From Nitrososphaerota archaeon (GTDB lineage: Archaea > Thermoproteota > Nitrososphaeria > Nitrososphaerales > Nitrosopumilaceae), in the NCBI GenBank assembly GCA_018263495.1, contig JAANXC010000002.1, positions 9,856 to 18,369 of the forward strand: a stretch of DNA of 8,514 nucleotides, written 5' to 3'. Both the position numbers and the translations under genes were made by a program. The notes beneath the pieces were generated by a model that saw only the letters and a program-made list of their open reading frames with translations, had not been told where the DNA came from and ran no database searches. This document shows, piece by piece, positions 6,148 through 8,514 of this stretch; the first letter of the stretch is position 1, and the number at the start of each line of letters is the position of its first letter.

Positions 6148-7083
6148 TTAGCTTATTGAAAGCATTCTTTCAATTGCTAAGCGTGCCTTATCAGCAATCT
6201 TTTTCGCAACTTTCACTTCGTATTTTTCATCATATAATGAACGATATACCTTGTCTAATGTAATCATCTTCATGTATTCACATTCTGCACTTTCTGAAGC
6301 AGGGATGAATGTTTTTTGTGGGTTTTGTTGCCTCATTCTATATAGAATTCCAGTTTCAGTTGCTACAACAAACTGCTGTGAATCAGATTTTGAAACATGA
6401 TTCATCATGCCTTCAGTTGAAAGGATTTGAACTTGATGGTTTTTGTAACGACCTGATGCAACGTCATGCATCATTGGAGTAGTGCAACTACATTCCGGAT
6501 GAATAACAAACTCAGCATTTTTTAGCTCGGCTAATTTTTTTTCAACGTGATCCGGTGTAATTCCAGCGTGAACATGACATTCTCCAGCCCAAATCTGCAT
6601 ATTCTTTCTGCCAGTAATTTTTGCAACGTAAGAACCCAAAAACATGTCAGGCAAGAACAAGATTTCCTTCTCCCTAGGAATTGCATTAACAACGTTGACA
6701 GCGTTTGAAGATGTACAACAATAATCAAGCTCCGATTTTATTTCAGCTGTTGTGTTAACATATCCAACTGAAATCGCATCTGGATGTTCTTTTTTCCACT
6801 TTCTTAGTTGATCAACAGTAATAGAATCTGACAGCGAGCAACCCGCCTCAAGATCAGGAATCAAAACTCTTTTGTCAGGACTGACAATTGCAGCAGTCTC
6901 TGCCATAAAGTGTACACCACAAAATAGAATTGTTTTTTGCTTTACCTTAGCAGCTTGTCTTGATAGTCCTAGTGAGTCTCCAACAAAATCAGCCACGTCT
7001 TGGACTTCAGGAACCTGATAATTGTGTGCCAAGATGACAACATCTTTTTCCTTCTTCAGTTTTAGAACTTCATCCTTTAACAT
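6148..7083 (-). CDS. nadA: Quinolinate synthase
   Basis: NadA condenses iminoaspartate with dihydroxyacetone phosphate to form quinolinate, using a [4Fe-4S] cluster with three cysteine ligands. With the ATG at 7083 the protein has 311 residues, typical of the short archaeal form. Motifs: ILAHNYQVPEVQDVADFVGD (17-36), CGVHFMAETA (55-64), PDLEAGCSLSD (76-86), PDMFLG (145-150), WAGECHVHAG (165-174), HPEC (195-198), STEGM (222-226) and SAECEYMKMITL (265-276). The likely cluster ligands are Cys82, Cys169 and Cys268. An in-frame TTG at 7089 would add two residues. I prefer the ATG because a TATA box centred near 7112 predicts transcription starting near 7086, making it nearly leaderless. The gene ends 3 bp from convergent nadC, and follows nadX on the same strand with a 91-bp gap. 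Confidence 0.95.
   Translation of the reverse strand: MLKDEVLKLKKEKDVVILAHNYQVPEVQDVADFVGDSLGLSRQAAKVKQKTILFCGVHFMAETAAIVSPDKRVLIPDLEAGCSLSDSITVDQLRKWKKEHPDAISVGYVNTTAEIKSELDYCCTSSNAVNVVNAIPREKEILFLPDMFLGSYVAKITGRKNMQIWAGECHVHAGITPDHVEKKLAELKNAEFVIHPECSCTTPMMHDVASGRYKNHQVQILSTEGMMNHVSKSDSQQFVVATETGILYRMRQQNPQKTFIPASESAECEYMKMITLDKVYRSLYDEKYEVKVAKKIADKARLAIERMLSIS
6155..6174. repeat. Perfect 8-bp inverted repeat at the nadC/nadA junction
   Basis: ATTGAAAG (6155-6162), a CATT loop and CTTTCAAT (6167-6174) form a perfect hairpin ten bases after the nadC stop. It also lies within the last codons of nadA. No T-run follows on either strand, so it is not a classical intrinsic terminator, but it could stabilise or punctuate the nadC mRNA 3' end. 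Confidence 0.5.
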
Positions 7084-7108
7084 GACCAAAAAAATAGACT
7101 TGTATAAT

Positions 7109-7116
7109 CATTTAAA
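7109..7116 (-). promoter_or_regulatory. TATA box of nadA
   Basis: On the minus strand TTTAAATG (7116-7109) is centred about 29 bp before the preferred nadA ATG at 7083. This predicts RNA starting around 7086, downstream of the alternative TTG at 7089, which would then not be transcribed. It also suggests that nadA can be expressed independently of nadX. Confidence 0.45.
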
Positions 7117-7158
7117 GGATAATGTATGGTTCAAATTTGTCTTCAAAATTAATTTAAT

Positions 7159-7173
7159 TGGCAATTTTTGCCA
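7159..7173. repeat. Perfect 6-bp palindrome after the nadX stop
   Basis: TGGCAA (7159-7164), three T, and TTGCCA (7168-7173) form a perfect stem just one base beyond the nadX stop codon (7175-7177). On the minus strand it is followed by AT-rich sequence, with TTTT about 13 bases on. It may mark the nadX 3' end or be a protein-binding palindrome upstream of nadA, whose TATA box is about 45 bp away. Confidence 0.45.
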
Positions 7174-7174
7174 C

Positions 7175-8008
7175 TTACGTTCCTATCTGAACCTCTTTGG
7201 TGCAGATCTGCCTTAGGAGTTCTACGGCGGAAAGAGTGGCAAGCCTACTTGTCTTTGGGTTCATAGAATCTGGTACGTTTTCAACAGTGATCTTTATGTT
7301 GCCAAATTTTCCATTTGCGTTAATTTCATGCGTGTTTTTGTCTGTGTTAGGATCTGCAACAACTCTAACGCTTGTATTGTTACCACCCAAGCCTACCAGA
7401 CTGAGGAGTGCAGACACATTGACGTTTTTAGGAAACAGTGATACAGCTTCCTTTGCTGTACCGTCAAAAAGAACAGTTGGTTCGGAAATTTTCTCAGGAT
7501 CAATATCAGAACTGTCAAAAAATGGAGCGCCCTTGAGTGAATTTGGATTTTTAGTGGTAATAAGCACAACAGATTCAAGTTCGTCCCTTACCGCCTTTAA
7601 TGCGTCAAGACCAGCTATTGCACCAGATGGAAGGTACACGGTTTTGCCAAAGTCCCTACATGCATCAGATATCACCTCAAAGACAGACTCGTCCAGTAAG
7701 GCGCCTGCAGACATGATCATCATGTCTTTTTTGTTCTGAAGTATGCTTACTGCATCATTTCGCACTGCATCTTGTGACGCAGCCTCAACTACCAATTCAA
7801 CTGAATTTGAAGAGAGTAGATGTGAATTGGTCACAACTTCAGGCTTTTGTTTTAGCTTTGAAACTAGGTTTTCTGCATGTGATTGTTCAATATCATATAC
7901 ATGCGTAAGTGTGGCAGGAATTTTTCCAGAGTCAATTGCAAGTGCTATCTGGGTTCCTATTGCGCCACAACCCAATAGACCAATTCTTTTCAAATCGATA
8001 AAATGCAA
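7175..8008 (-). CDS. nadX: L-aspartate dehydrogenase
   Basis: This enzyme oxidises L-aspartate to iminoaspartate with NAD(P)+, feeding quinolinate synthase; it replaces the oxygen-using aspartate oxidase NadB. The 277-residue protein starts with a Rossmann dinucleotide fold, RIGLLGCGAIG (8-18), followed by VVEAAS (73-78), MSAGALLD (99-106), LPSGAIAGLDALKA (126-139) and TTKNP (151-155). The C-terminal half has VGLGGNNTSVRVVADP (205-220), NTHEI with the likely catalytic His227 (225-229), and NPKTSRLATLSAVELLR (250-266). These are all features of the AspDH family. Length is slightly above average. The start is TTG at 8008; a second TTG at 7993 would begin at KRIGLLGCG, closer to many homologues. 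Each has a suitable AT-rich element about 26 bp upstream, so the choice is open. It lies upstream of nadA on the same strand. Confidence 0.92.
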   Translation of the reverse strand: MHFIDLKRIGLLGCGAIGTQIALAIDSGKIPATLTHVYDIEQSHAENLVSKLKQKPEVVTNSHLLSSNSVELVVEAASQDAVRNDAVSILQNKKDMMIMSAGALLDESVFEVISDACRDFGKTVYLPSGAIAGLDALKAVRDELESVVLITTKNPNSLKGAPFFDSSDIDPEKISEPTVLFDGTAKEAVSLFPKNVNVSALLSLVGLGGNNTSVRVVADPNTDKNTHEINANGKFGNIKITVENVPDSMNPKTSRLATLSAVELLRQICTKEVQIGT

Positions 8009-8016
8009 TTGTGATT

Positions 8017-8038
8017 ATAATTAAACTCTGAGATATAG
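8017..8038 (-). promoter_or_regulatory. Promoter region of nadX with two possible TATA elements
   Basis: On the minus strand CTATATC (about 8038-8032) would place the RNA start near the TTG at 8008, while TTTAATTA (8024-8017) would place it near the TTG at 7993. Either reading gives a leaderless nadX mRNA. The rest of the 157-bp divergent region (8009-8165) shows only AT-rich sequence, including AATATTCATATT at about 8133-8144, which may serve the plus-strand gene. Confidence 0.35.
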
Positions 8039-8165
8039 GCAAAAAAATTCTAGAAATTTTATTGATGGGTTATTCTGACATTACCACAAGCACGATTTCA
8101 AGCTAATTCTGACGAAGTGAATTTTACACCCTAATATTCATATTCAATGAAACCGATCCTGCTGT

Positions 8166-8514
8166 ATGTTAAACAGTGTTCTTAAGGATGCAATCAAAAA
8201 ACGTGACGAAACGTTATCAATTTTGAAGGGCCCAAAATTTGAACAGATAGTTAAAGAGGCTAAATCAAACTGGGTAGATTTTTCACCCACAAAACAAGAT
8301 GTTATTGCAACAGGAATTGACAGTAGCTTCAACAGTACAAAATTTCAGGGTGCGGAACTATGGGCAGTCACTGCAGTTTCTGTCAAATCAGATGGTGAAA
8401 TTCTAGTTGATTTACATGAACATGGTCTTGACTCAAACCCAGAACTTGCTTCGCTTGCAAGCAAAATGGAGATTGACGCATGTCAAGAATCAGTTGACAA
8501 GGTTGATTTGGTGT
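8166..8514 (+). CDS. NurA-like nuclease, N-terminal part (runs off the window)
   Basis: The frame is open from ATG 8166 to the end of the window, giving 116 residues. An N-terminal charged helix is followed by VIATGIDSSFNSTKFQGAEL (46-65) and WAVTAVSVKSDGEI. This pattern, a hydrophobic strand ending in D-(G/S)-S, then a glycine and a second strand, resembles the start of the NurA domain. NurA is a 5'-3' nuclease that works with the HerA helicase in archaeal DNA end resection, and the Asp of this motif (Asp52 here) is the first metal ligand in the family. The usual motif is DGS; here it is DSS. The remaining catalytic residues lie outside the window. A TGA stop six triplets upstream in frame leaves no alternative ATG, and the AT-rich stretch near 8138 could be its TATA box. 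The family call is tentative. Confidence 0.55.
   Translation, partial: MLNSVLKDAIKKRDETLSILKGPKFEQIVKEAKSNWVDFSPTKQDVIATGIDSSFNSTKFQGAELWAVTAVSVKSDGEILVDLHEHGLDSNPELASLASKMEIDACQESVDKVDLV

Noticed and set aside
7197..7739. Plus-strand open frame of 180 codons inside nadX
   Set aside because: Antisense to a gene with clear aspartate dehydrogenase motifs; Ser/Thr/Leu-rich composition typical of a reverse-complement shadow.
8061..8113. Possible second C/D box RNA on the plus strand: TTGATGG and two CTGA motifs
   Set aside because: The C box departs from consensus at both ends, the first CTGA is only six bases away and no terminal stem forms next to the boxes.
1..8514. Search for a defence island, mobile element, CRISPR array or novel multi-gene system
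   Set aside because: All long genes but the NurA-like one are recognisable core metabolism or transcription genes. No long direct or inverted repeats, transposase or integrase is visible, so no new multi-gene system can be supported.

Overview
The window reads as chromosomal DNA from a low-G+C archaeon, most likely an ammonia-oxidising thaumarchaeote (Nitrosopumilus-like). This rests on archaeal RNA polymerase subunit Rpo7 and Spt4, a DUF359 GTP-dependent dephospho-CoA kinase, TATA boxes about 26 bp upstream of start codons that look leaderless, frequent TTG/GTG starts and NAD synthesis through aspartate dehydrogenase. The placement is inference from gene content and style; no 16S rRNA or amo genes are present. 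No mobile element, CRISPR array, tRNA or rRNA gene is visible.

Layout. Bases 1-64 hold the last 20 codons of an unidentified plus-strand gene. It converges on a minus-strand block from 79 to 4304, which in transcription order is mrp (Fe-S carrier ATPase), dephospho-CoA kinase, a candidate C/D box sRNA in the intergenic gap, a small HExxH metallopeptidase, then hppA (membrane pyrophosphatase) with its own TATA box. A 134-bp divergent region separates mrp from a tight plus-strand operon, rpo7-spt4-nadC (4439-6144), whose genes are one base apart. nadC converges, with a 3-bp gap, on minus-strand nadA (6148-7083), preceded by minus-strand nadX (to 8008). A second divergent region (8009-8165) leads to a plus-strand gene that runs off the window and resembles the nuclease NurA.

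Function. nadX, nadA and nadC together make a complete route from L-aspartate to nicotinic acid mononucleotide. NadA needs a [4Fe-4S] cluster and Mrp is a candidate Fe-S carrier. NadC releases pyrophosphate, the substrate of the HppA ion pump; any specific link is inference. Rpo7 and Spt4 are the transcription components.

Most of the window is ordinary core metabolism. The items most worth a second look are the candidate C/D box sRNA (about 2640-2697, minus), a perfect 33-bp tandem repeat extending the C-terminus of Rpo7, the same-frame mrp/dephospho-CoA kinase junction, and two perfect inverted repeats at the 3' ends of the NAD genes.
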